Positions 44,912 to 54,221 of a stretch of DNA of 64,000 nt are shown one piece after another (the stretch's first letter is position 1; each line of letters starts with the position of its first letter). The position numbers and the translations under genes were made by a program. The stretch is taken from positions 1-64,000 of the forward strand of contig JBGAKX010000001.1 of the NCBI GenBank assembly GCA_044224215.1. Reading direction: 5' to 3'. The DNA is from DAOMFM01 sp035429825. GTDB taxonomy: Bacteria; Acidobacteriota; Blastocatellia; UBA7656; JADIYM01. Under the pieces are notes generated by a model. That model made no database searches, was not told where the DNA came from, and was given only the letters and a program-made list of their open reading frames with translations.

Positions 44912-45541
44912 ATGCCATACGTCATCAAACGCTATGCGAACCGCAAGCTCTACGACACGCGCACCAAGCGCTATCTGACGCTTGATGAGATCACCGTTCT
45001 CGTGCGCGCTGGCGAGGACGTCCGGGTCGAGGATGCGGACACCGGCGAAGACCTGACGGGGACCGTTCTGGCGAAGATCATCTCTGAAAGCAGCCGGAAA
45101 GGCGGCGCGGTCGCGCTGCCTCAGAAGCTGCTGTCGGACCTGATCCAGCGTCCGAGCGAGACCGTGCTCGGCGCGGTGCGCACGTCGGTGACGGCGGGGC
45201 AGCACGCCGTCGAGCAGGTCGGAAACGAGGTCGGAAGGCTGCTCGAGTCGGTGAAGGGCGCCAGTGAACGTGGTGCACATCGCGTCGGCGAGGCCGGCGG
45301 CGAGCTTGCGGGCGCTCTCGAAGAGCGTTTCGCGACCATGCTCGCGGGGTTGAACCTTCCCACGCGGGCCGAAATGGCATCGCTCGCGAAACGCGTTGAA
45401 TTGCTGGAGAAGGCGGCCGCGAAGCGGGCCAGGCGACCTGCTGCGCCGTCGTCGTCAAAGGCATCCGGACCGGCAAAGGCGAAGAAACCATCAGCGGCCA
45501 AAGCGCGCAGCGCCAAGGCCGGCGCGCGCAGGCACTCATAA
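44912..45541 (+). CDS. phaR: Polyhydroxyalkanoate synthesis regulator (PhaR-type DNA-binding protein)
   Basis: A 209-aa protein. The first 60 residues, VIKRYANRKLYDTRTKRYLTLDEITVLVRAGEDV, are the PHB/PHA accumulation regulator DNA-binding domain. The middle is helical, then comes LNLPTRAEMASLAKRVELLEKA, a zipper shared in style with phasins, and a Lys/Ala/Ser-rich tail that may bind DNA or granules. PhaR-type proteins repress phasin genes until granules titrate them away; the phasin-like gene lies 21 nt downstream. ATG 44912 follows the two dyads; an upstream frame start at 44861 would lie inside dyad 1 and is less likely. Confidence 0.88.
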   Translation: MPYVIKRYANRKLYDTRTKRYLTLDEITVLVRAGEDVRVEDADTGEDLTGTVLAKIISESSRKGGAVALPQKLLSDLIQRPSETVLGAVRTSVTAGQHAVEQVGNEVGRLLESVKGASERGAHRVGEAGGELAGALEERFATMLAGLNLPTRAEMASLAKRVELLEKAAAKRARRPAAPSSSKASGPAKAKKPSAAKARSAKAGARRHS

Positions 45542-45562
45542 CTGAGGTCGAGGAGAAGCATC

Positions 45563-46027
45563 ATGGTTACGCACAAGGCCACAATCCATAAGCCAGTCGA
45601 GCACGAGCCGCAGCACAGCGGCTATGAGTTCACAATTCCCGAGATCCCGTTCGATGCGGTCGTCGAAGTGATGCGGATGGGCGCGCAGCTCGGCATCGGC
45701 CTTGTTGCGATGGCCTGGGACGGCGCCCAGAAGATCGCGCTCGACGCCATCGACCGGGGCGCGAAGATCGAGAAGAGCGGCATGAAGTCGTTCAGCCATT
45801 TTGAGAAGGTCCAGGTCACGCACATGAAGGACTATCTCAAGAAGGTTCAGGGCGGCGTGTCGAACTCGGTCCAGAAGGTTGAAAACATCGAAGCGCACGT
45901 CGAAGAGGCGCTCAAGACGCACGACGTGCCCACGCGCGACGACATTCGTGATCTGAAGCACCAGATTGCCGAGCTCGGCAAGAAGATTGCCAGCACCAAG
46001 GTCACGCCGCGCGGCAGGCACGCCTAG
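45563..46027 (+). CDS. Phasin-like PHA granule-associated protein
   Basis: A 154-aa small amphipathic helical protein. The N-terminal part is predicted to lie on a surface (EIPFDAVVEVMRMGAQLGIGLVAMAWDG); the end VPTRDDIRDLKHQIAELGKKI is the zipper typical of phasins and similar to the end of the upstream regulator. It probably coats PHA granules and may recruit the regulator. A good ribosome-binding site (GAGGAGAAG) precedes ATG 45563. It is followed by a strong terminator. Confidence 0.75.
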   Translation: MVTHKATIHKPVEHEPQHSGYEFTIPEIPFDAVVEVMRMGAQLGIGLVAMAWDGAQKIALDAIDRGAKIEKSGMKSFSHFEKVQVTHMKDYLKKVQGGVSNSVQKVENIEAHVEEALKTHDVPTRDDIRDLKHQIAELGKKIASTKVTPRGRHA

Positions 46028-46035
46028 ATCGGTAC

Positions 46036-46065
46036 TCACGCAGGGCCGAATGCGGCCCTGCGTGA
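46036..46065 (+). terminator. Hairpin terminator after the phasin-like gene
   Basis: Perfect 13-bp arms at 46036-46048 and 46053-46065 (TCACGCAGGGCCG and its complement) with an AATG loop, 8 nt after the stop, followed by ATTTG. Confidence 0.8.
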
Positions 46066-46135
46066 ATTTGCGCGTCTGTTGACACGCTGAGCGTGTGTGG
46101 AGAGACTTGTCGCGTTCCGACAAGGAGATCCGCAC

Positions 46136-47302
46136 ATGGCGCCCAAAGTACCGCTCGACAAGTCGAACAACTATTCGCCCGAGATCATCGCCGAACGCCA
46201 GCGCTTCGTCGTCGAACAGACGGGCGCGCACGTTGAGCATGCGTTCAAGTACTCGTATGACCCGCACGTAACGCAGGGCAACATCGAGAACTTCATCGGC
46301 GTCGCGCAGGTGCCGGTCGGCCTCGCCGGACCCATGACAATCCACGGCGAATACGCCGAGGGCGAGTACTACATTCCCCTCGCGACGACCGAGGGCACGC
46401 TTGTCGCGTCGTACAACCGCGGAATGAAGGTCCTGAACCTGTCTGGCGGCATCAAGACGACGGTTACCGGCGACCAGATGCAGCGCGCGCCCGTGTTCGT
46501 GTTCGACGACGCGCGCGGCGCTCGCGACTTTGCGCACTGGATCGACGAGAACTACGACGCCATCCGGGCATCGGCCGAGTCGTCGACAAAGACGGGCAAG
46601 CTCGTCGGCATCGAGAAGTACCACTCGAACAAGTTCATGTTCCTGCGGTTCAACTTCCGGACAGGGGACGCCGCCGGGCAGAACATGGTCGGCCGTGCGA
46701 CCTACTTCGCGTGCGAGTACATCAAGGCGAACTGCCCGCTCGTGTCGCGCTACTTCCTCGAGAGCAACTTTGCGACGGACAAGAAGAGCTCGTCGATCAA
46801 CACGATCATGACCCGCGGCAAACGCGTGACGGCCGAGGCGACCGTACCGCGCCAGTTGCTGATCGACATGATGCGCACCTCGCCCGAGTCGCTCCACTAT
46901 CACCACCAGGTCTCGACGATCGCCGGCTTCATGTCGGGCGTGAACAACAACGGCGCGCATTCGCCGAACGGGATCACGGCGATGTTCATCGCGACGGGAC
47001 AGGACGTGGCGAACGTCGCGGAGTCGTCCGCGGGCGTGCTCTACGTCGAGCTGACACCCGAGAACGACCTCTACATGTCCATCACGATCCCGTCGCTGAT
47101 CGTCGCGACCTACGGCGGCGGCACCAGCCTTCCCACGCAACGCGAGTGTCTCGAGATCCTCGGGTGCTACGGCAAGGACAAGGTGTACAAGTTCGCCGAG
47201 ATCGTGTCGGCCGTGGTGCTCGCAGGCGAGCTCTCGCTCGGCGCTGCGATCAGTTCGCTCGACTGGGTGACGTCGCACGAACAGTTCGGAAGGAACCGAT
47301 AA
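46136..47302 (+). CDS. Hydroxymethylglutaryl-CoA reductase
   Basis: A 388-aa enzyme reducing HMG-CoA to mevalonate. Signature parts are ENFIGVAQVPVGLAGPM, ATTEGTLVASYNRG (catalytic Glu 86), the GDAAGQNM dinucleotide loop with its Asp, and the C-terminal TSHEQFGRNR with catalytic His 381. The overall pattern is class I (NADPH) rather than class II. The start is ATG 46136 behind AAGGAG. No other mevalonate-pathway gene is nearby, so its local role is unclear: it may supply isoprenoids, or act on HMG-CoA arising from acyl-CoA metabolism next to the fad operon. Confidence 0.92.
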   Translation: MAPKVPLDKSNNYSPEIIAERQRFVVEQTGAHVEHAFKYSYDPHVTQGNIENFIGVAQVPVGLAGPMTIHGEYAEGEYYIPLATTEGTLVASYNRGMKVLNLSGGIKTTVTGDQMQRAPVFVFDDARGARDFAHWIDENYDAIRASAESSTKTGKLVGIEKYHSNKFMFLRFNFRTGDAAGQNMVGRATYFACEYIKANCPLVSRYFLESNFATDKKSSSINTIMTRGKRVTAEATVPRQLLIDMMRTSPESLHYHHQVSTIAGFMSGVNNNGAHSPNGITAMFIATGQDVANVAESSAGVLYVELTPENDLYMSITIPSLIVATYGGGTSLPTQRECLEILGCYGKDKVYKFAEIVSAVVLAGELSLGAAISSLDWVTSHEQFGRNR

Positions 47303-47370
47303 GCCGCAGATTTGCGCGGATTTTCGCGAATTCGCGCCGAGTCTTGCCACGTTGTGACGCGCTGTGTTAT

Positions 47371-47390
47371 GAATGAATGGTCATTCATTC
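47371..47390. promoter_or_regulatory. FadR-like operator palindrome
   Basis: GAATGAATGGTCATTCATTC: perfect 9-bp arms around a 2-bp centre, four bases before the regulator start codon. The core TGAATG-TCATTCA resembles the Bacillus FadR box, and a -10-like TGTTAT abuts it. Autorepression of the whole fad operon is likely. Confidence 0.8.
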
Positions 47391-47393
47391 AGC

Positions 47394-48020
47394 ATGTCTG
47401 CACGCGATCAACGAGCGGCGATACGCAATCCTGAGAGGTACGGGGCGATTCTCCGCGCTGCGATCCAGGTGTTTTCGCGCAACGGCTTCTTCAACTCGAA
47501 AGTGGCCGACATCGCGCGCGAAGCCGGGGTGGCAGACGGGACCGTCTACCTCTACTTCAAGAACAAGGACCACATCCTCGTCTCGATCTTTGAGGAGACC
47601 ATGGACGAAGCGATCTCCCAGGGACGCGACGCGATCGCCGGGATCACAGACCCCGCCGAGAAGCTCAAGCGCATCGCCGGGCTCCACCTCGACCGCATGG
47701 GGACGGACCGGGATCTCGCGATCGTGTTTCAGGTGGAGCTCCGTTCGTCGATGAAGTTCATGGAGCAGTTCTCGGAGACGCGCGTGTCCGAGTACCTCGA
47801 GCTCATCCGATCGGTCATCCAGGACGGCCAGAAGACGGGAGTGTTCCGACGCGACCTGGATGCCAACATCGCAAGCAAGGTCTTCTTTGGCGCGCTCGAC
47901 GAGATGGTCACGAACTGGGTGCTCAGCCGAAAGGCGTACGACCCGCGGTCGACCGCCTCGACGGTGCTCAAGCTGTTTTTCGAAGGAGTGTCGAATAACG
48001 CCGGGGCGGGAGGCCACTAG
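47394..48020 (+). CDS. fadR: TetR-family regulator of fatty-acid degradation (FadR-like)
   Basis: A 208-aa TetR repressor. The helix-turn-helix FFNSKVADIAREAGVADGTVYLYFKNKDHIL lies at about 30-60; the C-terminal ligand domain follows (for example MGTDRDLAIVFQVELRSS). Its position at the head of an operon for acyl-CoA synthetase and beta-oxidation, and the operator at its start, fit a repressor released by long-chain acyl-CoA, as in Bacillus FadR. I use ATG 47394; ATG 47373 lies inside the palindrome and would put the operator in the coding region. fadD follows after 3 nt. Confidence 0.85.
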   Translation: MSARDQRAAIRNPERYGAILRAAIQVFSRNGFFNSKVADIAREAGVADGTVYLYFKNKDHILVSIFEETMDEAISQGRDAIAGITDPAEKLKRIAGLHLDRMGTDRDLAIVFQVELRSSMKFMEQFSETRVSEYLELIRSVIQDGQKTGVFRRDLDANIASKVFFGALDEMVTNWVLSRKAYDPRSTASTVLKLFFEGVSNNAGAGGH

Positions 48021-48023
48021 CCG

Positions 48024-49868
48024 ATGTCGCACGCCGATACCATTCACCATCGAATCCGCGCGACGGCGCTCGAGCTCGACGCGCCGCTCGCGCTTGCGTC
48101 CAAGCGAGACGGCGCGTGGATTCCGATCTCGCACGCGAGCCTGCTCGAACGCGTGCGACACCTGTCTCTCGGCCTCTACGGCCTTGGAGTCCGACGCGGC
48201 GACCGCGTCGCGATCATCTCCGAGAGCCGGCCCGAATGGACGCTCGTGGATCTCGCGGCGCTCAGTATCGGCGCCGCCATCGTGCCGATCTACCCGACGC
48301 TGACCGAGGACCAGGTGCACCATATCCTCTCGGACTCGGGCGCGCGTGTGTGCGTCGTGTCCGACGAGGACCAGCTCGACAAGATCCGGCCGCATACCGC
48401 CACGCTCACGGCGCTCGAGCGCGTCATCACGATCGATCCGCCCGAGCGCGACACGGACGCCGCAATCCTCACGCTCGATTCAGTCGAAGCAACGGGCCGG
48501 GCCCACGACACGGTCGATCCCGGTCTCGGCGAGCGTCTCGCCGCCGAGGTCGCCGAAGACGACCTTGCGACGCTCATCTACACGTCGGGCACGACCGGTC
48601 GCCAAAAGGGCGTGATGCTGACGCACCGCAACTTCACGAGCAACATCGACGGCAGCTTCTTCGCGGGCGACGTCGACCTGTTCACGAACGAGGACGTCGC
48701 GCTGTCGTACCTCCCGCTGTCGCACATCTTCGAACGGACGGTCGTCTACGGACTGCTCCAGTGCGGCGCGGCGATCTATTTTGCTACGTCGTTCGATTCG
48801 GTGGCCAAGGAGCTTCGCGAAGTGCGTCCGACGGTCTCGACGAGCGTGCCGCGCCTCTTCGAGAAGATGTACCAGAAGATCTACGACACGGGATGCGCGG
48901 CCGGCGGTCTGCGAACCACGCTGTTCAAGCGCTCGCTCGTGTGCGGCGACGCATGGGCGCGCGCGACGAACAGCGGCGAGGTCGTCAATCCGCTCGTGGA
49001 GCTCGAGTACGACCTGATCGCCAACCGGCTCGTGTTCGACAAGTGGCGAGACGCGATGGGCGGACGGATCCGGTGCTTCATTTCAGGCGGCGCGCCGCTG
49101 TCGCGCGATATCGCCTACGCGTTTCTTGGCGCCGGTATCCTGATTCTCGAGGGTTACGGGCTGACCGAGACTTCGCCCGTGATCTCCGTGAACCGGCCCG
49201 GTGCACACAAGATCGGCACGGTCGGGAAGCCGCTCGACAACGTCGAGCTCAAACTCGCCGAAGACGGGGAGATCCTCGTCCGCGGACCGTCGATCATGCA
49301 GGGCTACTACAACCTGCCCGAGGCGACCGCCGATGCGTTCACCGAAGATCGCTTCTTCCGGACGGGCGACATCGGGCACCTCGACGAAGAGGGCTACCTC
49401 GTCATTACGGATCGAAAGAAGGACCTGCTGAAGACGTCGGGCGGCAAGTACGTTGCGCCGCAGCCGATCGAGAACGCGCTCAAGGCTTCGAGCCTCGTGT
49501 CGCAGGCCATAGTCATCGGCGATCGACGCAAGTACTGCAGCGCGCTGATCGTACCGAACATTGACGCGCTCGAACCGCTCTGCAGGTCAAAGGGAATCGA
49601 CGTTGCCTCGCGCGAGGAACTGCTCAAGGACCCCCGTGTCCTCGACATTTACCACGAGACCGTTGACCGGCTGACCGGTAACCTGGCGCGGTTCGAACAG
49701 ATCAAGAAGATCGCGTTGCTGCCGCGAGAGTTGACGATCGAGGCGGGCGAGATGACGCCCACGCTCAAGATCAAGCGGCGTGTGGTCGAAGAGCGCTACC
49801 GCGACGTCATCGAGTCGATGTACGACGAGGAAGCCGGCGCCGCGGTCGGCGGAGGGGCGCATGCCTGA
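48024..49868 (+). CDS. fadD: Long-chain fatty-acid-CoA ligase
   Basis: A 614-aa AMP-forming acyl-CoA synthetase. Motifs in order: IYTSGTTGRQKGVMLTHRN (ATP/AMP signature), FISGGAPLSRDIA, GYGLTETSPVISVN and FRTGDIGHLDEEGYLVITDRKKD, with the C-terminal catalytic region in KTSGGKYVAPQPIEN. It activates free fatty acids for beta-oxidation and is membrane-associated. The family also includes bacterial ligases for branched or aromatic acids, but the operon supports fatty acids. The stop overlaps the next gene by 8 nt. Confidence 0.92.
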   Translation: MSHADTIHHRIRATALELDAPLALASKRDGAWIPISHASLLERVRHLSLGLYGLGVRRGDRVAIISESRPEWTLVDLAALSIGAAIVPIYPTLTEDQVHHILSDSGARVCVVSDEDQLDKIRPHTATLTALERVITIDPPERDTDAAILTLDSVEATGRAHDTVDPGLGERLAAEVAEDDLATLIYTSGTTGRQKGVMLTHRNFTSNIDGSFFAGDVDLFTNEDVALSYLPLSHIFERTVVYGLLQCGAAIYFATSFDSVAKELREVRPTVSTSVPRLFEKMYQKIYDTGCAAGGLRTTLFKRSLVCGDAWARATNSGEVVNPLVELEYDLIANRLVFDKWRDAMGGRIRCFISGGAPLSRDIAYAFLGAGILILEGYGLTETSPVISVNRPGAHKIGTVGKPLDNVELKLAEDGEILVRGPSIMQGYYNLPEATADAFTEDRFFRTGDIGHLDEEGYLVITDRKKDLLKTSGGKYVAPQPIENALKASSLVSQAIVIGDRRKYCSALIVPNIDALEPLCRSKGIDVASREELLKDPRVLDIYHETVDRLTGNLARFEQIKKIALLPRELTIEAGEMTPTLKIKRRVVEERYRDVIESMYDEEAGAAVGGGAHA

Positions 49869-50568
49869 TCGGTTCGACCCGCCACGCCGCCTTCGGGTGG
49901 AGAACGTCGCACGACGCACCAGCGTTGTGTGGCTGTTCACCATGGCGGCCGATGACGGGTCGTCGATCGACGACCTGCAGTTCGAGCCCGGCCAGGTTGC
50001 CGTTCTGTCGATTCCGGATTTCGGCGAGGCCTACATGGCGATCGCGTCGCCGCCGGACCAGCGGGGACGGCTCGAGTTTCTGGTCAAGCGGACCGGTGAA
50101 GTCGGCGAGCGCCTCTGCGACCTCGGCGGCCTTGCCAACGTCGAGCTCACAGGGCTCGTCGGAGAGGGATTCCCCGTGGACCGGTTCGCGGGCAAGGACC
50201 TCGTGTTCATTGCCGCCGGCACGGCCATTGCGCCGGTTCGCGCGGCGATCGGCCACGCAATCAGCCACCGGGCGAAGTTCGGCAAGATGATCCTCGTCCA
50301 CGGTGTCCGGCGGCCGGAGGATTTTGCGGTCGACGACGAGATCGACCGATGGCGGGAAGCAGGCGTCGAAGTCGTGCTCACCGTGACGCAGCCGGGGCAG
50401 GACTGGAACGGGAAGACCGGCCGCGTCCAGGAGCTTCTCGAGCAGGCGGTGCGGGACACGCTCGAGCCCGTCGCGTTCGTCTGCGGGTCGGCCGAAATGA
50501 TGATGCAGACCGAGGACTCGCTTCTGCGGCTCGGGCTCGAGAGCGAGCGGGTATTCCGAAACTTCTGA
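49861..50568 (+). CDS. FAD/NAD(P)-binding oxidoreductase (ferredoxin-NADP reductase-like)
   Basis: A 235-aa flavoprotein reductase. The FAD-binding beta-barrel has EPGQVAVLSIP and YMAIASPP; the NAD(P)-binding half has IAAGTAIAPVRAAI and ends VAFVCGSAEMMMQTEDSLLRLG. It has no Cys cluster for an iron-sulfur centre, so it needs a separate acceptor. The unusual feature is its place between fadD and the oxidation genes: it might couple reduced cofactors or an electron-transfer protein to acyl-CoA oxidation. The function is inferred only from family and location. Confidence 0.82.
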   Translation: MPDRFDPPRRLRVENVARRTSVVWLFTMAADDGSSIDDLQFEPGQVAVLSIPDFGEAYMAIASPPDQRGRLEFLVKRTGEVGERLCDLGGLANVELTGLVGEGFPVDRFAGKDLVFIAAGTAIAPVRAAIGHAISHRAKFGKMILVHGVRRPEDFAVDDEIDRWREAGVEVVLTVTQPGQDWNGKTGRVQELLEQAVRDTLEPVAFVCGSAEMMMQTEDSLLRLGLESERVFRNF

Positions 50569-50593
50569 CGACAAGGGGAGCTGAGAGGATCGT

Positions 50594-52990
50594 ATGACGC
50601 ACGAGATCAAGACGGCGACCGTTCTGGGCGCCGGCACCATGGGAGCGCAGATCGCTGCGCACCTCGCCAATGCGGGAATCGAGACGCTCCTGCTCGACAT
50701 CGTTCCGCGCGAGCTCACGCCGGACGAGGCCGGGCGCGGACTGTCGCTCGCGGACCGCGCGGTCCGCGATCGCATCGCGCGCGCGGGACTCGATGGTGCG
50801 CTCAAGGCGAAGCCTGCCGCGTTCTTCACGCCCCAGGCGGCGGCGCTCGTCTCGGTCGGAAACCTCGAGGACGATCTCGAGCGCGCTGGGAAGACCGACT
50901 GGATCATCGAGGCCGTCGTCGAGCGGCTCGACATCAAGCAGACGCTCTTTGGCCGTCTCGAGCCGCACCTGAAGGCGACGACGGTCGTCTCGACCAACAC
51001 GTCGGGCATTCCGGTGGCAAAGATCGCCGAAGGGCTCGGCGAACAGTTCCGCAGGAACTTTCTTGGGACCCACTTCTTCAATCCGCCGAGATACATGAAG
51101 CTCGTCGAGGTTATCTCGACTCCCGATACTGATCCGGCCGTCGTCGCTCGCATGGCCGAGGTGCTCGACGAACGCCTTGGCAAGGGCGTGGTGTACGCCA
51201 AGGATGCGCCGAACTTCATCGCGAACCGCATCGGCACGTTCGGGGCGCTCTACACGATGCAGGTCATGGCCGAGGAGGGGCTCACGATCGAGGAGGTCGA
51301 CGTGCTCTCAGGACCAGCGGTCGGCCGGCCAAAGGTCGGCACGTTCCGGCTGATGGATCTCGTCGGCATCGACGTCTTCGGGCATGTTGCGTCGAACCTC
51401 TACGACAATGCGCCGCACGACGAGCGCCGCGATATCTACAAGCAGCCGGCCCTCGTTGCCGGAATGGTCGAGCACAACCTGCTCGGCAACAAGACCGGCG
51501 GCGGGTTCTACAAGAAGCAGGGCGCCGAACTGCTCGCGCTCGACACGACGACGTTTGAGTACCGCCCGCTGCAGAAGGCAAAGTTCGGATCGGTCGACGC
51601 GGCCAAGACGATCGAAAACCTCGCGGACCGGGTTCGGACGCTCGTGTTCGGCACGGACCGCGCGGGCAAGTTCCTGTGGAACGTCACGCGCGAGATGCTC
51701 GTGTACAGCGCGAATCGCATTCCCGAGATCGCCGACGACATCGTGCAGGTCGACAATGCGATCCGGTGGGGCTTCAACTGGGAGATGGGACCGTTCCAGC
51801 TTTGGGACGCGCTCGGGCTGAAGGCCACCGTCGAGCGGATGACGTCCGATGGCGTCGTGGTGCCCGAAAAGATTGAGCGGATGATGGCCGCCGGCGCCGA
51901 GAGCTTTTACAAGCGGGACGCCGGGCGAACGAGCTACTGGGACTTCTCCGCTGGTGCCTATGTGGACGTCGACGACCGCGCCGGTGTCGTGGTGCTGCGC
52001 GACCTGAAGGACCGCGGCCGGATCGTGAAGAAGACCGCCGGCGCGTCGCTCGTGGATCTTGGCGACGGCGTCGCGTGCGTCGAATTCCATTCGAAGATGA
52101 ACGCGATCGGTGGAGACACCATCGCAATGCTGAACGCTGGAGCGAAGGCGCTCGAGGACGGCGAATTCGAGGCGCTGGTCATCGGCAACGAGGCCGAGAA
52201 CTTCTGCGTGGGCGCAAACCTGATGCTGCTCCTGCTGGAAGCGCAGGAGGGCAACTGGGAAGACGTCGACCTGATGATCCGCGCATTCCAGAACGTCAAC
52301 ATGCGGCTCAAGACCGCGCCGCGCCCCGTGGTCGTGGCGCCGTTTGGCATGGCATTCGGCGGCGGGTGCGAGATCACGCTGCACGCCTCGCGTGTTCGCG
52401 CCGCGGCCGAGACGTACCTCGGTCTCGTGGAGGTCGGCGTCGGCCTGATTCCGGCGGGCGGGGGCACAAAGGAGCTCGTGATCAGGGGCCACGACGCGGT
52501 CGGTTCGACGGGCGCCGATCCATTCGAGTTCATGCGCAAGGTCTTTGAGACGATCGCGATGGCCAAGGTCGCCACGAGCGGCGACGAGGCGCGCGGTTTC
52601 GGATTTCTGAGAGCGGGCGATTCGATCACGATGAATCGCGACCGGCTGATTGCGGATGCAAAACAGGTTGCGCTCGATCTCGTCGCCGAAGGGTACCGCC
52701 AGTACCGGCCCCGGACGGACGTGCCGGCGCTCGGCGAGCCCGCACTCGCGGCGTTCAAGCTGGGCGTGTACCAGATGGAGCAGGGCGGGTACATCTCGGA
52801 GCACGACGCAAAGATCGCGGTCAAGCTTGCAAAGATCATCACGGGGGGCGACCTTGCGCATCGCTCGACCGTCACCGAGCAGCAGTTGCTCGATCTCGAG
52901 CGCGAGGCGTTTCTGTCGCTCTGCGGCGAGCGGAAGACGCTCGAGCGCATTCAGCACACATTGAAGACCGGCAAACCGTTGAGGAACTAG
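50594..52990 (+). CDS. fadN: Bifunctional 3-hydroxyacyl-CoA dehydrogenase / enoyl-CoA hydratase (FadN type)
   Basis: A 798-aa trifunctional-complex partner catalysing two beta-oxidation steps. Domain order is dehydrogenase first (NAD motif TVLGAGTMGAQIAAHLANAG at 9-28), then its C-terminal domains, and hydratase last (from about 480, with GMAFGGGCEITLHASRVRAA and LVEVGVGLIPAGGGTKEL). This order is that of Bacillus FadN and opposite to E. coli FadB. fadA and fadE follow, giving the Bacillus-style fadNAE arrangement. The ribosome-binding site is AGGGGAGCTGAGAGG. Sequence and length look intact. Confidence 0.93.
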   Translation: MTHEIKTATVLGAGTMGAQIAAHLANAGIETLLLDIVPRELTPDEAGRGLSLADRAVRDRIARAGLDGALKAKPAAFFTPQAAALVSVGNLEDDLERAGKTDWIIEAVVERLDIKQTLFGRLEPHLKATTVVSTNTSGIPVAKIAEGLGEQFRRNFLGTHFFNPPRYMKLVEVISTPDTDPAVVARMAEVLDERLGKGVVYAKDAPNFIANRIGTFGALYTMQVMAEEGLTIEEVDVLSGPAVGRPKVGTFRLMDLVGIDVFGHVASNLYDNAPHDERRDIYKQPALVAGMVEHNLLGNKTGGGFYKKQGAELLALDTTTFEYRPLQKAKFGSVDAAKTIENLADRVRTLVFGTDRAGKFLWNVTREMLVYSANRIPEIADDIVQVDNAIRWGFNWEMGPFQLWDALGLKATVERMTSDGVVVPEKIERMMAAGAESFYKRDAGRTSYWDFSAGAYVDVDDRAGVVVLRDLKDRGRIVKKTAGASLVDLGDGVACVEFHSKMNAIGGDTIAMLNAGAKALEDGEFEALVIGNEAENFCVGANLMLLLLEAQEGNWEDVDLMIRAFQNVNMRLKTAPRPVVVAPFGMAFGGGCEITLHASRVRAAAETYLGLVEVGVGLIPAGGGTKELVIRGHDAVGSTGADPFEFMRKVFETIAMAKVATSGDEARGFGFLRAGDSITMNRDRLIADAKQVALDLVAEGYRQYRPRTDVPALGEPALAAFKLGVYQMEQGGYISEHDAKIAVKLAKIITGGDLAHRSTVTEQQLLDLEREAFLSLCGERKTLERIQHTLKTGKPLRN

Positions 52991-53030
52991 TCGGGAGGTC
53001 GCCGCGGCGACATGCGAGTCAGGAGAGTGT

Positions 53031-54209
53031 ATGCGTAACGCGTTCATTGTGAGTTCGGTCCGGACGGCGGTCGGGAAGGCGCCAAAGGGGACGCTGCGTT
53101 CGACGCGCCCGGACGAGATGGCGGCCACGGCAATTCGTGGCGCGCTCGACCGCGTGCCATCGGTCGCGGCAACGGACGTCGACGACGTGATTCTCGGGTG
53201 CGCGATGCCCGAGGCTGAACAGGGGATGAACTTCGCGCGCATGGCGAGCCTGCGCGCGGGGCTTCCGGTCGAATGCTCGGCAATGACGGTCAACCGGTTC
53301 TGCTCGTCGGGCCTTCAGTCGATCGCGCTCGCGGCCGAGCGGATCATGGTCGGCGGAGCCGAGGCGGTCGTCGCGGGCGGCGCCGAGACGATGTCGATGA
53401 TCCCGATGGGCGGGCACAAGATCGTTCCGAACCCGACGATCGTCGACACCTGGCCCGGCGTGTACCTGAACATGGGATTGACGGCCGAGCGGGTGGCGAG
53501 CAAGTACGGAATCTCGCGCGAGGAGCAGGATGCCTTTGCGTTCGAGAGCCATCGGAGAGCGGCGGCGGCCATCGACGAAGGACGCTTTGCCGACGAGATC
53601 GTGCCGCTCGACGTCCGCGTCGACAGCCTCGACGCAAAGGGCCGCAGACAGACACGGACGGTGTCGTTCACGGTGGACGAGGGACCGCGCCGCGACACGA
53701 CGGCCGATGCGCTCGCCAAGCTCAGACCGGCGTTTCACGTGAAGGGAACCGTGACGGCCGGGAACGCGTCGCAGATGAGCGACGGCGCGGCCGCGTCGCT
53801 CGTGGTGTCCGAAGAGTTTGCGAACGCCAGGGGGCTCAAGCCGCTTGCCCGGTTTGTGGCGTATGCGACGGCCGGCGTCGCGCCGGAAGAGATGGGCATC
53901 GGGCCGGCGCTCGCGATTCCCAAGGTGTTGAAGATGGCCGGGCTGTCGCTCGATCAGATCGACGTGATCGAGCTGAACGAGGCATTCGCGGCGCAGGCGC
54001 TTGCGGTGATCCGCGAGCTGGGACTCTCGGTCGAGCGCGTCAACCCGAACGGTGGCGCGATCGCGCTTGGCCATCCGCTTGGCTGCACGGGAGCCAAGTT
54101 GACTGCGTCGCTGCTGCGCGAGCTCGAGCGGCGCAACGGACGGTACGGAATGGTGACGATGTGTGTCGGTGGCGGCATGGGCGCTGCCGGAATTTTCGAG
54201 CGGGTTTAA
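53031..54209 (+). CDS. fadA: Acetyl-CoA acyltransferase (thiolase)
   Basis: A 392-aa thiolase for the last beta-oxidation step. The active-site Cys is at about 91 in VNRFCSSGLQS; His and second Cys regions are NPNGGAIALGHPLGCTG and VTMCVGGGMGAAGIF. It is close in pattern to Bacillus FadA and would form the beta subunit of a complex with FadN. It starts 40 nt after fadN and is followed after 12 nt by fadE. Confidence 0.95.
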   Translation: MRNAFIVSSVRTAVGKAPKGTLRSTRPDEMAATAIRGALDRVPSVAATDVDDVILGCAMPEAEQGMNFARMASLRAGLPVECSAMTVNRFCSSGLQSIALAAERIMVGGAEAVVAGGAETMSMIPMGGHKIVPNPTIVDTWPGVYLNMGLTAERVASKYGISREEQDAFAFESHRRAAAAIDEGRFADEIVPLDVRVDSLDAKGRRQTRTVSFTVDEGPRRDTTADALAKLRPAFHVKGTVTAGNASQMSDGAAASLVVSEEFANARGLKPLARFVAYATAGVAPEEMGIGPALAIPKVLKMAGLSLDQIDVIELNEAFAAQALAVIRELGLSVERVNPNGGAIALGHPLGCTGAKLTASLLRELERRNGRYGMVTMCVGGGMGAAGIFERV

Positions 54210-54221
54210 GGAGTAACAGTC

